Origin: Roseovarius gahaiensis
GTDB taxonomy: Bacteria; Pseudomonadota; Alphaproteobacteria; Rhodobacterales; Rhodobacteraceae
Direction: 5' to 3'
Assembly: GCF_011601345.1 (NCBI RefSeq)
Contig: NZ_JAAORB010000009.1
Span: forward strand, 1-64,000
DNA: 64,000 bases
Below, piece after piece: positions 25,981 through 36,143 of the stretch. The position numbers were made by a program, and so were the translations under genes. The notes beneath the pieces are model-generated. The model ran no database searches and was not told the DNA's origin. It saw nothing but the letters and a program-made list of their open reading frames with translations. The first letter of the stretch is position 1, and the number at the start of each line of letters is the position of its first letter.

Positions 25981-27327
25981 ATGTCCAAGAGCAACCTGAC
26001 TCGTCGTGGTCTGCTGAAAACCAGCGCCGTCGCTGGTGCCGGCGTCGCGCTACCGACAATCTTTACCGCCTCGTCGGCGGCCGCCTACACCAACGAACCC
26101 ACCGGGTCGACGGTCACGCTGGGCTTTAACGTGCCGCAATCTGGCCCCTATGCCGATGAAGGCGCCGACGAATTGCGCGCCTATGAACTGGCTGTCGAAC
26201 ACCTGAACGGTGAAGGCGACGGTGGCATGATGGGCACCTTTTCGTCGAAGGCGCTGCAAGGCAACGGCATCCTCGGCAAGAAGGTCGAGTTTGTCACAGG
26301 CGACACGCAAACCAAATCCGACGCCGCCCGCGCCTCGGCCAAGTCGATGATCGAAAAAGACGGTGCTGTGATGATCACAGGCGGCTCGTCCTCGGGTGTG
26401 GCCGTCGCCGTTCAGGCGCTGTGCCAAGAGGCCGGCATCATCTTCATGTCCGGCTTGACCCACTCGAACGACACCACGGGTAAAGACAAGCGCGCCAACG
26501 GCTTCCGCCACTTCTTTAACTCGTATATGTCGGGTGCCGCTTTAGCCCCCGTGCTTGAGAAGATGTATGGCTCGGACCGCAAAGCCTATCACCTGACCGC
26601 CGACTATAACTGGGGCTACACCACCGAAGAGGCGATCAAATCGTCGACCGAGGCGATGGGCTGGGAAACCGTGAACACGGTCAAAACCCCGCTGACGCAG
26701 ACCGACTTCAGCTCGTATATCGCGCCGGTTCTGCAATCGGGTGCGGACGTTCTGGTTCTCAACCACTACGGCGGCAACATGGTCAACTCGCTGACCAACG
26801 CGGTTCAGTTCGGCCTGCGTGACAAAGAAGTGAACGGCAAGAACTTCGAAATCGTCGTTCCGCTGTATTCGCGTCTGATGGCGAAAGGGGCCGGTGCGAA
26901 CGTCAAGGGCATCTTTGGGTCCACCAACTGGCACTGGTCGCTGACCGATGAAGGCTCGAAGGCGTTCGTCAAATCCTTCGGCACCAAATACGGCTTCCCG
27001 CCCAGCCAGGCCGCGCACACCTGCTATGTGCAGACCATGCTGTATGCCGACGCGGTTCAGCGTGCGGGATCCTTCGCGCCCTGCGCTGTGGCCGAGGCGC
27101 TGGAAGGTTTCGAGTTCGACGGTTTGGGCAACGGCCCGACGCTGTATCGCGCCGAAGATCACCAGTGCTTCAAGGACGTGCTTGTCGTGAAAGGGAAAGA
27201 GAACCCCACCTCGGAGTTCGACCTTCTGGAAATCGTCGAAGTGACGCCCGCCGAGCAGGTCACCTACGCGCCCGACCACCCGCAGTTTGCGGGCGGTGCC
27301 TTGGGCAACTGCAACAACGGCGCATAA
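25981..27327 (+). CDS. ABC importer substrate-binding protein (branched-chain amino acid/amide/urea type), Tat-exported
   Basis: A 448-residue periplasmic binding protein of the LivK/AmiC/UrtA superfamily. A twin-arginine signal (NLTRRGLLKTSAV, then a hydrophobic stretch ending SSAAA) precedes two Rossmann-like lobes; the N-lobe begins VTLGFNVPQSGPYADEG. I start at ATG 25981 because GGGAGG lies 6-7 bases upstream and the Tat signal follows directly. First gene of the operon with the two permeases, two ATPases and acs downstream. The ligand is unknown; context suggests a short-chain acid, amide or derivative rather than leucine. Confidence 0.85.
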   Translation: MSKSNLTRRGLLKTSAVAGAGVALPTIFTASSAAAYTNEPTGSTVTLGFNVPQSGPYADEGADELRAYELAVEHLNGEGDGGMMGTFSSKALQGNGILGKKVEFVTGDTQTKSDAARASAKSMIEKDGAVMITGGSSSGVAVAVQALCQEAGIIFMSGLTHSNDTTGKDKRANGFRHFFNSYMSGAALAPVLEKMYGSDRKAYHLTADYNWGYTTEEAIKSSTEAMGWETVNTVKTPLTQTDFSSYIAPVLQSGADVLVLNHYGGNMVNSLTNAVQFGLRDKEVNGKNFEIVVPLYSRLMAKGAGANVKGIFGSTNWHWSLTDEGSKAFVKSFGTKYGFPPSQAAHTCYVQTMLYADAVQRAGSFAPCAVAEALEGFEFDGLGNGPTLYRAEDHQCFKDVLVVKGKENPTSEFDLLEIVEVTPAEQVTYAPDHPQFAGGALGNCNNGA

Positions 27328-27341
27328 GCCAATGTAGCAGT

Positions 27342-27368
27342 GCGGGATGGGCCATGCGTCCATCCCGC
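27342..27368 (+). other. Intercistronic hairpin after the binding-protein gene
   Basis: A perfect nine-base stem GCGGGATGG/CCATCCCGC with a nine-base loop and no following T-tract. Such hairpins after a substrate-binding-protein gene typically stabilise its mRNA and raise its level over the permease genes. That role is inferred. Confidence 0.55.
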
Positions 27369-27439
27369 CACTTTGCCACGGCGGCATCACGCCTGTGGCT
27401 TCTCCACCATAAAAAATCCGCAAAGGTGGGACCGGACCC

Positions 27440-28471
27440 ATGGACGCAATTATTCTTCAAATCCTGAACGGCCTGGACAAGGGATCGGCATACGCCCTGA
27501 TCGCTTTGGGCCTGACATTGATCTTCGGCACGCTTGGCGTGGTCAACTTTGCCCACGGCGCGCTTTTCATGATCGGGGCTTTCTGCGCCGTCACCCTCAG
27601 CCGCATCCTGACTTGGAGCTACACCGTCATCGACGAGACCAAAACCGATTTTCTTGGCAATCCACTGAAAGTCGAAGTTCCATATGTGCACGGCCTGTTC
27701 GGCCAAGCGACGGGGGACGCCATCATCGACTGGGCTGTTCCGCTGTCGATCCTGTTCTCGATCCCGATCATGCTGTTCGTCGGGTACGCGATGGAACGCG
27801 GCCTGATCAAACACTTCTACAAGCGTCCGCATGCAGATCAGATCCTTGTCACCTTCGGTCTGGCAATCGTCTTGCAGGAAATCATCAAGTATTTCTACGG
27901 TGCCAATCCCATCCCCACCCCCGCCCCCGAGGTCTTTACCGGATCGTTCGATTTCGGTGCCATGGTCGGGTTTGAGGCCAACCAGATCATCTATCCCTAC
28001 TGGCGGCTTGTGTATTTCGGGTTTGCGGCTGTGATCATCGGTGCGGTCTTTGCCTTCTTGCAGTTCACAACGTTCGGGATGGTCGTCCGGGCCGGGATGG
28101 CCGACCGCGAAACCGTCGGGCTGTTGGGCATCAATATCGACAAGCGCTTTACCATCATGTTCGGGATCGCCGCCGCCGTAGCCGGTGTGGCCGGGGTGAT
28201 GTATGCGCCGATCAACTCTCCCAACTATCACATGGGCATGGATTTCCTCGTGCTCAGCTTCGTGGTGGTGGTTGTTGGTGGCATGGGCAGCTTGCCGGGG
28301 GCTGTTCTGGCGGGATTCCTGCTGGGCATTCTGGAAAGCTTTGCCTCGATGTCGGCCGTGATCGACCTGCTGCCCGGCATCAACCAGATCATCATCTATC
28401 TGGTGGCCATCATAATTTTGCTGACACGTCCCCGTGGCCTGATGGGCCGCAAGGGCGTGATGGAGGACTAA
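27440..28471 (+). CDS. ABC importer permease, LivH type
   Basis: A 343-residue membrane protein of the LivH family with about eight membrane segments. The family pattern is clear ([20 protein letters not shown] near the start; [13 protein letters not shown] near the end). It is about 50 residues longer than typical LivH. The extra part is a polar loop around residues 55-100, after the second membrane segment. Partner of the LivM-type permease whose start lies four bases downstream. Confidence 0.85.
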   Translation: MDAIILQILNGLDKGSAYALIALGLTLIFGTLGVVNFAHGALFMIGAFCAVTLSRILTWSYTVIDETKTDFLGNPLKVEVPYVHGLFGQATGDAIIDWAVPLSILFSIPIMLFVGYAMERGLIKHFYKRPHADQILVTFGLAIVLQEIIKYFYGANPIPTPAPEVFTGSFDFGAMVGFEANQIIYPYWRLVYFGFAAVIIGAVFAFLQFTTFGMVVRAGMADRETVGLLGINIDKRFTIMFGIAAAVAGVAGVMYAPINSPNYHMGMDFLVLSFVVVVVGGMGSLPGAVLAGFLLGILESFASMSAVIDLLPGINQIIIYLVAIIILLTRPRGLMGRKGVMED

Positions 28472-28475
28472 GCCC

Positions 28476-29678
28476 ATGTTGGGACTGGAAAAGAAAGACA
28501 TCCGGATTCTGCTGATCGTGGCGGTGCTGACACTGTTTGCCCCGTTCATCCTAAATCCGTTTCCCGCCGGCAGCGGCTGGGCGCAATTTAACGCGGGCTA
28601 CCCCGACCTGATGCAGCGCTTTGTGATCTTCGGGATCTTCGCCATCGGTTTCAACATCCTGTTCGGCCTGACCGGATACCTTAGCTTTGGCCACGCCGCC
28701 TTTCTGGGGATCGGCAGTTACTCGGCCGTTTGGATGTTCAAACTGCTCAGCATGAATGTGCTGCCTGCCATTGCGCTTGCCGTCATCACCTCGGGCCTGT
28801 TTGCCTTGCTGATCGGCTATATCTCGTTGCGGCGCTCTGGCATTTACTTTTCGATCCTCACGCTGGCCTTTGCCCAGATGACCTATGCCTTGGCCTATTC
28901 GGTTCTGACCCCGATCACCGGGGGCGAAACAGGCCTGCAACTGGCGCTGGATGACCCACGGGTTCTCGATGGGGCCAGCACGGGCAGCAATATACCTGTG
29001 CCCGGAATTTTCGGACTGGAAATGCGCTCGAACTCGCAGCTTGAGATGGGCGATTGGGTGTTCAACCTGTCGACCGGGTATTACTTCAGCGGCATCATTA
29101 TGCTGCTGGCCTTCTACCTGTCGATCCGCATTTTCCGGTCGCCCTTTGGTATGATGCTGCGGGCGATCAAATCCAACCAACAGCGCCTGAACTACACCGG
29201 GTTGAACGCCCGCCCCTACACGTTGGCGGCCTTCATGATCTCGGGCATGTATGCCGGTTTGGCCGGTGGCCTGATGGCCGCGATGGACCCGCTGGCCGGG
29301 GCCGAGCGGATGTTCTGGACCGCCTCGGGTGAAGTTGTCTTGATGACCATTCTAGGCGGTGCCGGCACGTTGATCGGCCCTGTTCTGGGCGCGGGCCTGA
29401 TCAAGTACATGGAAAACATCCTGTCCAAGATCAACTCGGACATCCTGCACACCTGGTTTGCGTTCCTGCCCGATGGCCTTGAGGATTTCGTCGTCAGCAT
29501 GGTCTACCCCTTCATCGGTAAGGGCTGGCACCTGACGCTTGGCCTGATGTTCATGGCTGTGGTGATCTTTTTGCCCGGTGGATTGGTCGAAGCCGGTCAG
29601 CGTATCTCGCGGATTTTCAAACGCAAGAAAACTGACGAGACCTCGAAGAAATCCACCACCACCGAACCTGCGGAATAA
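28476..29678 (+). CDS. ABC importer permease, LivM type
   Basis: A 400-residue LivM-family permease with about ten membrane segments and the conserved [21 protein letters not shown] region near residues 55-75. A C-terminal charged tail ([12 protein letters not shown]) faces the cytoplasm. It follows the LivH gene by four bases and precedes the ATPase gene by 12, so translation is closely linked. Confidence 0.88.
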   Translation: MLGLEKKDIRILLIVAVLTLFAPFILNPFPAGSGWAQFNAGYPDLMQRFVIFGIFAIGFNILFGLTGYLSFGHAAFLGIGSYSAVWMFKLLSMNVLPAIALAVITSGLFALLIGYISLRRSGIYFSILTLAFAQMTYALAYSVLTPITGGETGLQLALDDPRVLDGASTGSNIPVPGIFGLEMRSNSQLEMGDWVFNLSTGYYFSGIIMLLAFYLSIRIFRSPFGMMLRAIKSNQQRLNYTGLNARPYTLAAFMISGMYAGLAGGLMAAMDPLAGAERMFWTASGEVVLMTILGGAGTLIGPVLGAGLIKYMENILSKINSDILHTWFAFLPDGLEDFVVSMVYPFIGKGWHLTLGLMFMAVVIFLPGGLVEAGQRISRIFKRKKTDETSKKSTTTEPAE

Positions 29679-29690
29679 GGAGAGCCACAA

Positions 29691-30446
29691 ATGGGCATTC
29701 TTGAAGTCAAGGACGTGAACAAGCGCTTCGGTGGTCTGCAAGCCTTGGGCAACGTGAACCTTAGCGTCGAAGAAAACAGCTGTCATGCCATCATCGGCCC
29801 GAACGGCGCTGGCAAATCGACCTTGCTGAACTGTCTTGTGGGCAAGCTGATCCCCGATACCGGCAGCGTCATGTTTGACGGGCAGTCGGTCTTGGGGCGC
29901 AAACCCTACGAGATCAATCAAATGGGCATTTCCCGCGTGTTTCAGACGCCCGAAATTTTCGGCGATCTAAGCGTGCTGGAAAACATGATGATCCCGATCT
30001 TTGCCCGACGCGACGGCGCGTTTCGGATGCATGCGGTGGAATCCACCAGCACCGAAAAAGCGATTTTGGAGCAGGCGGAACACATGCTGGACAGCCTGAA
30101 CATGGCCGACAAACGCCACATGCATTCCGCCTCGATGAGCCGGGGTGACAAGCGGCGCCTTGAAATCGGCATGTGCCTTGCGCAAAATCCACGGCTTTTG
30201 CTGTTGGACGAACCCACTGCCGGTATGGCGCGGGCCGACACCAACAACACCATCGACCTGCTCAAGCAGATCAAGGATGAGCGCGACATCACCATCGCCA
30301 TCATCGAACACGACATGCATGTTGTCTTTAGTCTGGCGGAACGCATCACCGTTCTGGCACAGGGGACACCGCTGGTCGAAGACACGCCCGAAAAGATCAA
30401 GGGCCACCCCAAGGTGCGCGAAGCCTATCTTGGCGAATCCGCGTAA
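29691..30446 (+). CDS. ABC importer ATP-binding protein, LivG type
   Basis: A 251-residue ATPase with Walker A GPNGAGKST, a signature region reading SMSRGDKRRLEIG (divergent from LSxGxQ, as is common in LivG), Walker B LLLLDEPTAGM and switch His in IIEHDM. It pairs with the LivF-type protein downstream. Confidence 0.88.
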   Translation: MGILEVKDVNKRFGGLQALGNVNLSVEENSCHAIIGPNGAGKSTLLNCLVGKLIPDTGSVMFDGQSVLGRKPYEINQMGISRVFQTPEIFGDLSVLENMMIPIFARRDGAFRMHAVESTSTEKAILEQAEHMLDSLNMADKRHMHSASMSRGDKRRLEIGMCLAQNPRLLLLDEPTAGMARADTNNTIDLLKQIKDERDITIAIIEHDMHVVFSLAERITVLAQGTPLVEDTPEKIKGHPKVREAYLGESA

Positions 30447-30461
30447 CAAGGAGAATACGAG

Positions 30462-31217
30462 ATGAACGTCAAACCCGACTTCTCGAAGGGCAAAAACTAC
30501 GCCGAGACCGCCCCGGCCTTTCTGTCGATCTGGGATATGCAATCCTATTACGGCGAAAGCTATATCGTGCAGAACATCAGCTTCAACGTGCACGAGGGGG
30601 AAATCCTGGCCCTTCTGGGCCGCAACGGCGCGGGAAAAACCACCACGCTACGCTCCATCGCGCGGATGGACAGCCCACAGGTCACGCATGGCGAGATTTG
30701 GCTGGATCACCAGCCGCTTCACAATATGAAAAGCCACGAAGCTGCCTGCGTCGGGATCGGCCTTGTTCCCGAGGATCGTTGCATCATTCCCGGCCTCACG
30801 GTCGAGGAAAACCTGCAACTGGCGCAAATCGCTCCGCCAATCGGCTGGTCGCTTGAGCGTCTGTACGATCTGTTCCCGCGTCTTGCCGAACGCCGCAAAC
30901 AAGACGGCACCACCCTGTCGGGCGGCGAACAGCAAATGCTGGCCGTGGCCCGCGCCCTTGCGCGCGACATCAAGGTACTTTTGCTTGATGAGCCCTACGA
31001 GGGTCTTGCCCCGGTGATCGTCGATGAAATCGAGAAAACCCTGCGCGTCATTAAAGAACAGGGCATGACAACCATTCTGGTCGAACAGAATGCCGTGCGC
31101 GCCCTTGAACTGGCAGACCGGGCCGTGATCCTTGATACCGGATCAATCGTATTTGACGGCTCGGCTGCTGAAGTTCTGGAAAACGAGGAACTCCGCGCCG
31201 AATATCTGGCGATTTAA
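30462..31217 (+). CDS. ABC importer ATP-binding protein, LivF type
   Basis: A 251-residue ATPase: Walker A GRNGAGKTT, signature TLSGGEQQM, Walker B VLLLDEPYEGLAP. About 20 extra N-terminal residues precede the usual LivF start. It is the last transporter gene; acs follows after 86 bp that contain a hairpin. Confidence 0.9.
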   Translation: MNVKPDFSKGKNYAETAPAFLSIWDMQSYYGESYIVQNISFNVHEGEILALLGRNGAGKTTTLRSIARMDSPQVTHGEIWLDHQPLHNMKSHEAACVGIGLVPEDRCIIPGLTVEENLQLAQIAPPIGWSLERLYDLFPRLAERRKQDGTTLSGGEQQMLAVARALARDIKVLLLDEPYEGLAPVIVDEIEKTLRVIKEQGMTTILVEQNAVRALELADRAVILDTGSIVFDGSAAEVLENEELRAEYLAI

Positions 31218-31233
31218 ATCGCCGATCACGATG

Positions 31234-31262
31234 GCGGTGGCGGCTTAAACAGGTGCCACCGC
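31234..31262 (+). other. Hairpin between the importer operon and acs
   Basis: Eight-base arms GCGGTGGC/GCCACCGC with a 13-base loop. No T-tract follows, so it is more likely an RNA stabiliser or a partial (attenuating) terminator than a full stop. Transcription may continue into acs. Confidence 0.4.
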
Positions 31263-31303
31263 CCGCATAGCATGCAATAAATTCAAGAACGCAAAGGTCA
31301 GAT

Positions 31304-33253
31304 ATGTCCGATAAATCCTACCCCCCTTCCGCCGATTTTGCAGCCAACGCCCATGTCGACGCCGACCGCTACAATGAGATGTATCAGGCGTCGATCAGCG
31401 ACCCTGAGGGGTTTTGGGCCGAACACGGCAAGCGCGTCGATTGGATGACGCCCTTCACCAAGGTGAAAAACGTCAGTTTCGATCCGGGCAATGTCGCGAT
31501 CAAGTGGTTCGAGGACGGCACACTGAACGTCGCGGCAAACTGCATCGACCGTCACCTTGAAACGCGCGGCGACCAAACCGCCATCATCTGGGAACCCGAC
31601 GAGCCGGGCGACCCGGCCCAGCACATCACCTACCGCCAGTTGCACGAGAACGTCTGCAAGATGGCCAATGTATTCAAGAACCTTGGCGTCGGCAAAGGTG
31701 ATCGTGTGGTCATTTACCTGCCGATGATCCCCGAAGCGGCCTATGCCATGCTGGCCTGCGCGCGGATCGGGGCGATTCATTCGATTGTTTTTGCGGGCTT
31801 TTCCCCGGATGCCCTTGGCGCACGGATCAACGGCTGCGACGCCAAGCTGGTGATCACCGCCGACACCGCCCCGCGCGGTGGCCGCAAGACCAAGCTGAAA
31901 GACAACGTGAACCAAGCGCTTTTGCATGACGTTGACGATGTGAAATGCCTTGTCGTCAAACGCACCGGCGATCAGATCGCGTGGCGCTCGGAAGGCGATT
32001 TCTGGCTGCACGAAGAGTTGGACAAGGTCGACGGCGATTGCCCGCCTGAAGAAATGAACGCCGAAGATCCGCTGTTCGTCCTCTACACCTCGGGCTCGAC
32101 GGGGCAGCCCAAGGGCGTTGTGCATACATCGGGCGGCTATCTTGTGTGGGCGTCGATGACCCATGAGATCAGCTTTGATTACCACGAAGGCGATATCTTC
32201 TGGTGTACGGCAGATGTCGGCTGGGTCACCGGGCACAGCTATATCGTCTACGGCCCCTTGGCCAATGGCGCGACCACGCTGATGTTCGAAGGCGTGCCCA
32301 CCTATCCCGATGCAGGACGGTTCTGGGCGGTCTGTGAAAAGCACAAGGTCAACCAGTTCTACACCGCACCAACGGCGATCCGCGCGCTGATGGGGCAAGG
32401 CACCGAGTTTGTCGAGAAATACGACCTGAGCGATCTGAAAGTGTTGGGCACCGTCGGTGAGCCGATCAACCCCGAGGCATGGAACTGGTATAACGACGTC
32501 GTCGGCAAGGGCAATTGCCCGATCGTTGACACATGGTGGCAGACCGAGACCGGCGGTCACATGATGACCCCCCTACCCGGTGCCCATGCCACCAAACCCG
32601 GCGCGGCGATGAAGCCGTTCTTTGGCGTGCAGCCGGTGGTTCTTGAACCCACATCGGGCGACGAAATCCACGATTATCCGACCGAAGGCGTCTTGTGCAT
32701 CAAGGACAGCTGGCCGGGCCAGATGCGCACCGTTTGGGGCGATCATGAACGCTTCGAGAAAACCTATTTCTCGGATTACAAAGGCTACTATTTCGCCGGC
32801 GACGGCTGCCGCCGGGACGAGGATGGCGATTTCTGGATCACCGGCCGTGTCGATGACGTGATCAACGTGTCCGGCCACCGCATGGGCACAGCCGAGGTGG
32901 AAAGCGCGTTGGTGGCCCATGCCAAGGTCGCCGAGGCGGCGGTTGTGGGCTATCCGCACGACATCAAGGGGCAAGGCATCTATTGCTACGTCACCCTGAT
33001 GACAGGCGAAGAGCCAAGCGACGAGCTGCGCAAGGAACTGCGCACTTGGGTCCGCACCGAGATCGGGCCGATCGCTGCGCCTGACCTGATCCAGTGGGCA
33101 CCGGGCCTTCCGAAAACCCGCTCGGGCAAAATCATGCGCCGCATCCTGCGCAAAATCGCCGAAAACGACTTTGGCAGCCTTGGCGACACCTCGACCTTGG
33201 CCGACCCCAGTGTGGTGGACGACCTGATCGAAAACCGCATGAACCGCGGATAA
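31304..33253 (+). CDS. acs: Acetyl-CoA synthetase
   Basis: A 649-residue AMP-forming acetyl-CoA synthetase (acetate + CoA + ATP to acetyl-CoA + AMP + PPi). Adenylation motifs are present: [18 protein letters not shown] (P-loop), the WWQTETGG acetate-pocket Trp region, and the C-terminal catalytic lysine in [11 protein letters not shown], the site where lysine acetylation inactivates the enzyme. Full length for the family. It lies downstream of the importer and likely belongs to the same ScfR-linked neighbourhood. Propionate can be a secondary substrate of this family. Confidence 0.95.
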   Translation: MSDKSYPPSADFAANAHVDADRYNEMYQASISDPEGFWAEHGKRVDWMTPFTKVKNVSFDPGNVAIKWFEDGTLNVAANCIDRHLETRGDQTAIIWEPDEPGDPAQHITYRQLHENVCKMANVFKNLGVGKGDRVVIYLPMIPEAAYAMLACARIGAIHSIVFAGFSPDALGARINGCDAKLVITADTAPRGGRKTKLKDNVNQALLHDVDDVKCLVVKRTGDQIAWRSEGDFWLHEELDKVDGDCPPEEMNAEDPLFVLYTSGSTGQPKGVVHTSGGYLVWASMTHEISFDYHEGDIFWCTADVGWVTGHSYIVYGPLANGATTLMFEGVPTYPDAGRFWAVCEKHKVNQFYTAPTAIRALMGQGTEFVEKYDLSDLKVLGTVGEPINPEAWNWYNDVVGKGNCPIVDTWWQTETGGHMMTPLPGAHATKPGAAMKPFFGVQPVVLEPTSGDEIHDYPTEGVLCIKDSWPGQMRTVWGDHERFEKTYFSDYKGYYFAGDGCRRDEDGDFWITGRVDDVINVSGHRMGTAEVESALVAHAKVAEAAVVGYPHDIKGQGIYCYVTLMTGEEPSDELRKELRTWVRTEIGPIAAPDLIQWAPGLPKTRSGKIMRRILRKIAENDFGSLGDTSTLADPSVVDDLIENRMNRG

Positions 33254-33279
33254 CCTCCGCGCCAAGCCTAAAAAATATC

Positions 33280-33313
33280 ACCCCGCAGGGCTTGGGCCGT
33301 GCGGGGTGTTTTC
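33280..33313 (+). terminator. Rho-independent terminator after acs
   Basis: An eight-base perfect stem ACCCCGCA/TGCGGGGT with a 12-base loop, followed by GTTTTCGTT. It sits 27 bases after the acs stop. Confidence 0.75.
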
Positions 33314-33460
33314 GTTCCGAACCAACGCTTTGGTCCATCAATCTGGACAAACTGACGACCGCGTGGCGTCGGCCTGAAACGCAAGGATGCAACAGCGTCT
33401 GTGCCGTGTTACCCTATGTCATGCATTTATTAGAATGCGACAGATAAGGAGGCCTTTATT

Positions 33461-33733
33461 ATGCGTAAATTTCTTACGATCGCCGCACTCACCGGCAGCA
33501 TGGCGCTGGCGGGCTGCGTCAGCGAAAATCAGGAACGTCAGGTGACCGGCGCAGTCATCGGGGGCGGGCTTGGCCTGATGACGGCCAAGGTTCTTGGCGC
33601 CGATAACGACTGGGTGGTTGTCTCCACACTGGCCGGTGCCGCGGCTGGCGCGCTGGTTGCGAAGAACCAGCAAACCGGACAATGCGCCTATGCCCGAGGC
33701 GACGGCACGTATTACAGTGCGCCTTGTCCTTGA
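33461..33733 (+). CDS. Small glycine-zipper lipoprotein
   Basis: A 90-residue protein with a signal peptide and lipobox LAGC (about residues 16-19). A glycine-rich hydrophobic region with two GxxxG-like stretches (GAVIGGGLGL and LAGAAAGALV) follows, then a short tail with two Cys. Resembles small glycine-zipper outer-membrane lipoproteins of unknown role. Preceded by a strong AAGGAGG ribosome-binding site. Monocistronic. Confidence 0.75.
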   Translation: MRKFLTIAALTGSMALAGCVSENQERQVTGAVIGGGLGLMTAKVLGADNDWVVVSTLAGAAAGALVAKNQQTGQCAYARGDGTYYSAPCP

Positions 33734-33770
33734 TCTGACGTCAGTTGGGCGGCGCACATAGCGCCGCCCC

Positions 33771-34235
33771 TCAGCCGCGCCCGCGATAGGGCGCAACGCC
33801 CTGATCGGGAATCCAGACACCCTCGGGCATCGGGCCCGTCTGATAGAATACGTCAATCGGGATACCGCCACGCGGATACCAATAGCCGCCAATGCGCAGC
33901 CATTGCGGGTCTAGAAACTCGGCCAAACGGCGCGCGATGGTGATGGTGCAATCCTCGTGAAAGGCACCGTGATTGCGGAAACTGCCCAAGAACAGCTTGA
34001 GCGATTTGCTTTCCACCAGCCATTCGCCGGGCACGTAATCTATTACCAGATGCGCGAAATCCGGCTGCCCTGTCATCGGGCAGAGCGATGTAAATTCCGG
34101 TGCCACAAAGCGCACGTTATAGGCCACCTCGGCCTGCGGGTTTTTCACCCGTTCCAGCACCGCCTCTTCCGGGTGTTGCGGCAAATCCGACGCACCACCC
34201 AACTGCTTGAGGTCTTTATAGATATTCTCGCTCAT
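33771..34235 (-). CDS. queF: QueF, NADPH-dependent preQ0 reductase
   Basis: A 154-residue unimodular (YkvM-type) QueF that reduces 7-cyano-7-deazaguanine to preQ1 for queuosine. The catalytic Cys is in [13 protein letters not shown], and the family motif [16 protein letters not shown] follows. The C-terminus carries the conserved GGIPIDV segment. Last gene of the queC-queD-queE-queF set, 12 bases after queE. Confidence 0.93.
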   Translation of the reverse strand: MSENIYKDLKQLGGASDLPQHPEEAVLERVKNPQAEVAYNVRFVAPEFTSLCPMTGQPDFAHLVIDYVPGEWLVESKSLKLFLGSFRNHGAFHEDCTITIARRLAEFLDPQWLRIGGYWYPRGGIPIDVFYQTGPMPEGVWIPDQGVAPYRGRG

Positions 34236-34247
34236 CGGCTTTCTCCG

Positions 34248-34976
34248 TCAAACACCGCGTTTGTTGCCCCACAGCGTCACGTGCAATTGCGGCAGCACGC
34301 GCGCTTGATACCATTTGTCCTGCATAACCCGGTCCACCAGCCAGCGCATCCGCGCATCCACTCCGACCTGATCGACGGTCGCGCTGTCATCTCCCGGCGG
34401 GGGCGGCGTATGGTTGCCCGGCTGCAAAAACAGCGGCAATTGCGGATAACGCCCGGCCACATCGCGCGCCCATTGGTAATCGGCCTCATCAAAGATCACG
34501 ATCTTGAGGACCATGTCAGCGCCCTGCCCTGCAGCCAAACAGGCGTCAAACGCATCCCAATCCACTTGCATCTTGCTTGACGGCGGCTTGGGGCTTAGCA
34601 CAAGCATATCCAAGTCCGAGAACCAGCCCTGCGCAACCGACCCTTGGGTTTCCAAGGCAAAGCCATAGCCCTGTGCGTGCCCAAGGCGGATCACCTCGGC
34701 CAAGGGCTGAATGGCCGGGTTACCCCCAGAGAGAGACACAAGCAGCGGCTGCCCACCCGATAGCCGGGCGACCTCGTCCATGATGTCTTGGGCGGTCATG
34801 GGCGTCCATGTTGCGCGATACGCTGAATCGACCGCGTGCAGGCTATCGCACCAGTCGCAGCGATAGTCGCAGCCGCCGGTGCGCACGAACACCGTCGGCA
34901 CCCCGATCAGCGCGCCTTCACCCTGAATGGTCGGGCCGAATATCTCGGACACGCGGATGAGACTGGCCTCGCTCAT
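34248..34976 (-). CDS. queE: QueE, 7-carboxy-7-deazaguanine synthase
   Basis: A 242-residue radical-SAM enzyme making 7-carboxy-7-deazaguanine from carboxytetrahydropterin. The cluster motif is C-x3-C-x2-C ([11 protein letters not shown]), and the substrate-binding PTIQGEG segment precedes it. Start at ATG 34976 overlaps the queD stop by ATGA, which decides against the longer frame. Confidence 0.93.
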   Translation of the reverse strand: MSEASLIRVSEIFGPTIQGEGALIGVPTVFVRTGGCDYRCDWCDSLHAVDSAYRATWTPMTAQDIMDEVARLSGGQPLLVSLSGGNPAIQPLAEVIRLGHAQGYGFALETQGSVAQGWFSDLDMLVLSPKPPSSKMQVDWDAFDACLAAGQGADMVLKIVIFDEADYQWARDVAGRYPQLPLFLQPGNHTPPPPGDDSATVDQVGVDARMRWLVDRVMQDKWYQARVLPQLHVTLWGNKRGV

Positions 34977-35329
34977 GGCCGGTATTCGGCCCATGTCTTG
35001 GGGGTCTCGCTGACCTTGACCGCCGAAACCTCGGGCCAGCGCGCGGCGCACCAATCATAAAAATGCTTGGCCATGCGTTCCGCGGTCACACCGTCATCGC
35101 CCAGAATGTCATTCAGGTGACGGTGATCCAGCTCATCGTCGATATAGCGTTTGAACGCGCCCAGATCGAGGTAGTCGCGCACAAACCCATGCGCGTTCAG
35201 CTCCGCCGCGCGCATTTCGACCACAACGATGTAATTATGGCCGTGCAGGCGCGCGCATTGGTGGTCGTCCGGCAATCCGAACAACTGATGCGAGGCGGAA
35301 AAATGGAATTCTTTGGTGATCGTATACAT
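34973..35329 (-). CDS. queD: QueD, 6-carboxytetrahydropterin synthase
   Basis: A 118-residue member of the PTPS/QueD family, which converts dihydroneopterin triphosphate to 6-carboxytetrahydropterin. Zinc-binding His residues lie in FSASHQL and in LHGHNY, and the HRHLND motif follows. The start directly abuts the queC stop, and the end overlaps queE. Confidence 0.92.
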   Translation of the reverse strand: MYTITKEFHFSASHQLFGLPDDHQCARLHGHNYIVVVEMRAAELNAHGFVRDYLDLGAFKRYIDDELDHRHLNDILGDDGVTAERMAKHFYDWCAARWPEVSAVKVSETPKTWAEYRP

Positions 35330-36022
35330 TCAGCGGCCCTCCACCACACTGCGCCAATAGTCGGGATCGGCATACACCGTCGGGTCATCCACCCCGGCCA
35401 GATGAAACGCCTCGCGCCGCTCAACACAGGTTCCACAGCGCCCGCAATGCAGATCGCCGCCCTTGTAACAGGACCATGTGTCGGCAAAGGGCGTATTATG
35501 CCGCGCGCCCTCGGTCACGATGTCAGCCTTCGAGATGGTGACAAACGGTGTGTACAGATCCACCTTGGCCACCCCGTCAAGCGCCTTGGTTTCCATGGCC
35601 TGAAAGGCGTCGATGAAATCGGGGCGGCAATCGGGATAGATGAAATGATCACCCCCATGCACAGCCGCCGCGATCGCACTGGCCCCTTGCGCCGCCGCCA
35701 TACCAAAGCCAACGGCCAGCATGATGGCGTTGCGGTTGGGCACCACGGTGATGCGCATCGTGTCCTCTTGGTAGTGCCCGTCTGGCACATCCACATCATC
35801 GGTCAACGCCGATCCGGACAGCGCCGCGCCCACGCTGCGCAGATCAACCACGTGATGCGCCACATCCAAGCGCTGTGCACAGGCTGCCGCAAAATCCAGT
35901 TCTTTCGCGTGACGCTGACCATAATCAAACGACAGCAAAGCCGTCAGATCGCGTTCAGCCGCGACTTTATGGGCAAGCGATACGGAATCCAGCCCGCCCG
36001 AGCAGATAACAATAGTCTTCAT
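35330..36022 (-). CDS. queC: QueC, 7-cyano-7-deazaguanine synthase
   Basis: A 230-residue enzyme that converts 7-carboxy-7-deazaguanine to preQ0 with ATP and ammonia. The PP-loop SGGLDSV is near the N-terminus; a C-terminal zinc site is formed by CYKGGDLHCGRCGTC. I start at ATG 36022 because the PP-loop follows within eight residues; the longer upstream frame is not family-like. First gene of the que operon. I could not recognise a preQ1 riboswitch in the leader. Confidence 0.94.
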   Translation of the reverse strand: MKTIVICSGGLDSVSLAHKVAAERDLTALLSFDYGQRHAKELDFAAACAQRLDVAHHVVDLRSVGAALSGSALTDDVDVPDGHYQEDTMRITVVPNRNAIMLAVGFGMAAAQGASAIAAAVHGGDHFIYPDCRPDFIDAFQAMETKALDGVAKVDLYTPFVTISKADIVTEGARHNTPFADTWSCYKGGDLHCGRCGTCVERREAFHLAGVDDPTVYADPDYWRSVVEGR

Positions 36023-36143
36023 ATGTCTTGTCCTTGTTTTGAGCGGGTAGGCTGCGACCGCATGGGGCGCATCTAGGCCTTTCGCGACCAAATGGCAAGA
36101 ACACGCCCTTGGATCACCCCATGATCCGGGCCATAACAGGTAT

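Noticed and set aside
27260-28549. 429-codon minus-strand frame opposite the LivH permease
   Set aside because: Shadow of the permease; composition unlike a real protein.
31298-32560. 420-codon minus-strand frame opposite acs
   Set aside because: Shadow of the well-defined acs gene.
35063-36076. 337-codon plus-strand frame opposite queD and queC
   Set aside because: It crosses two recognised genes on the other strand and has no family pattern.
36023-36143. preQ1 riboswitch upstream of queC
   Set aside because: No recognisable preQ1 aptamer sequence or nested hairpin pattern could be found by eye in this 121-bp gap.
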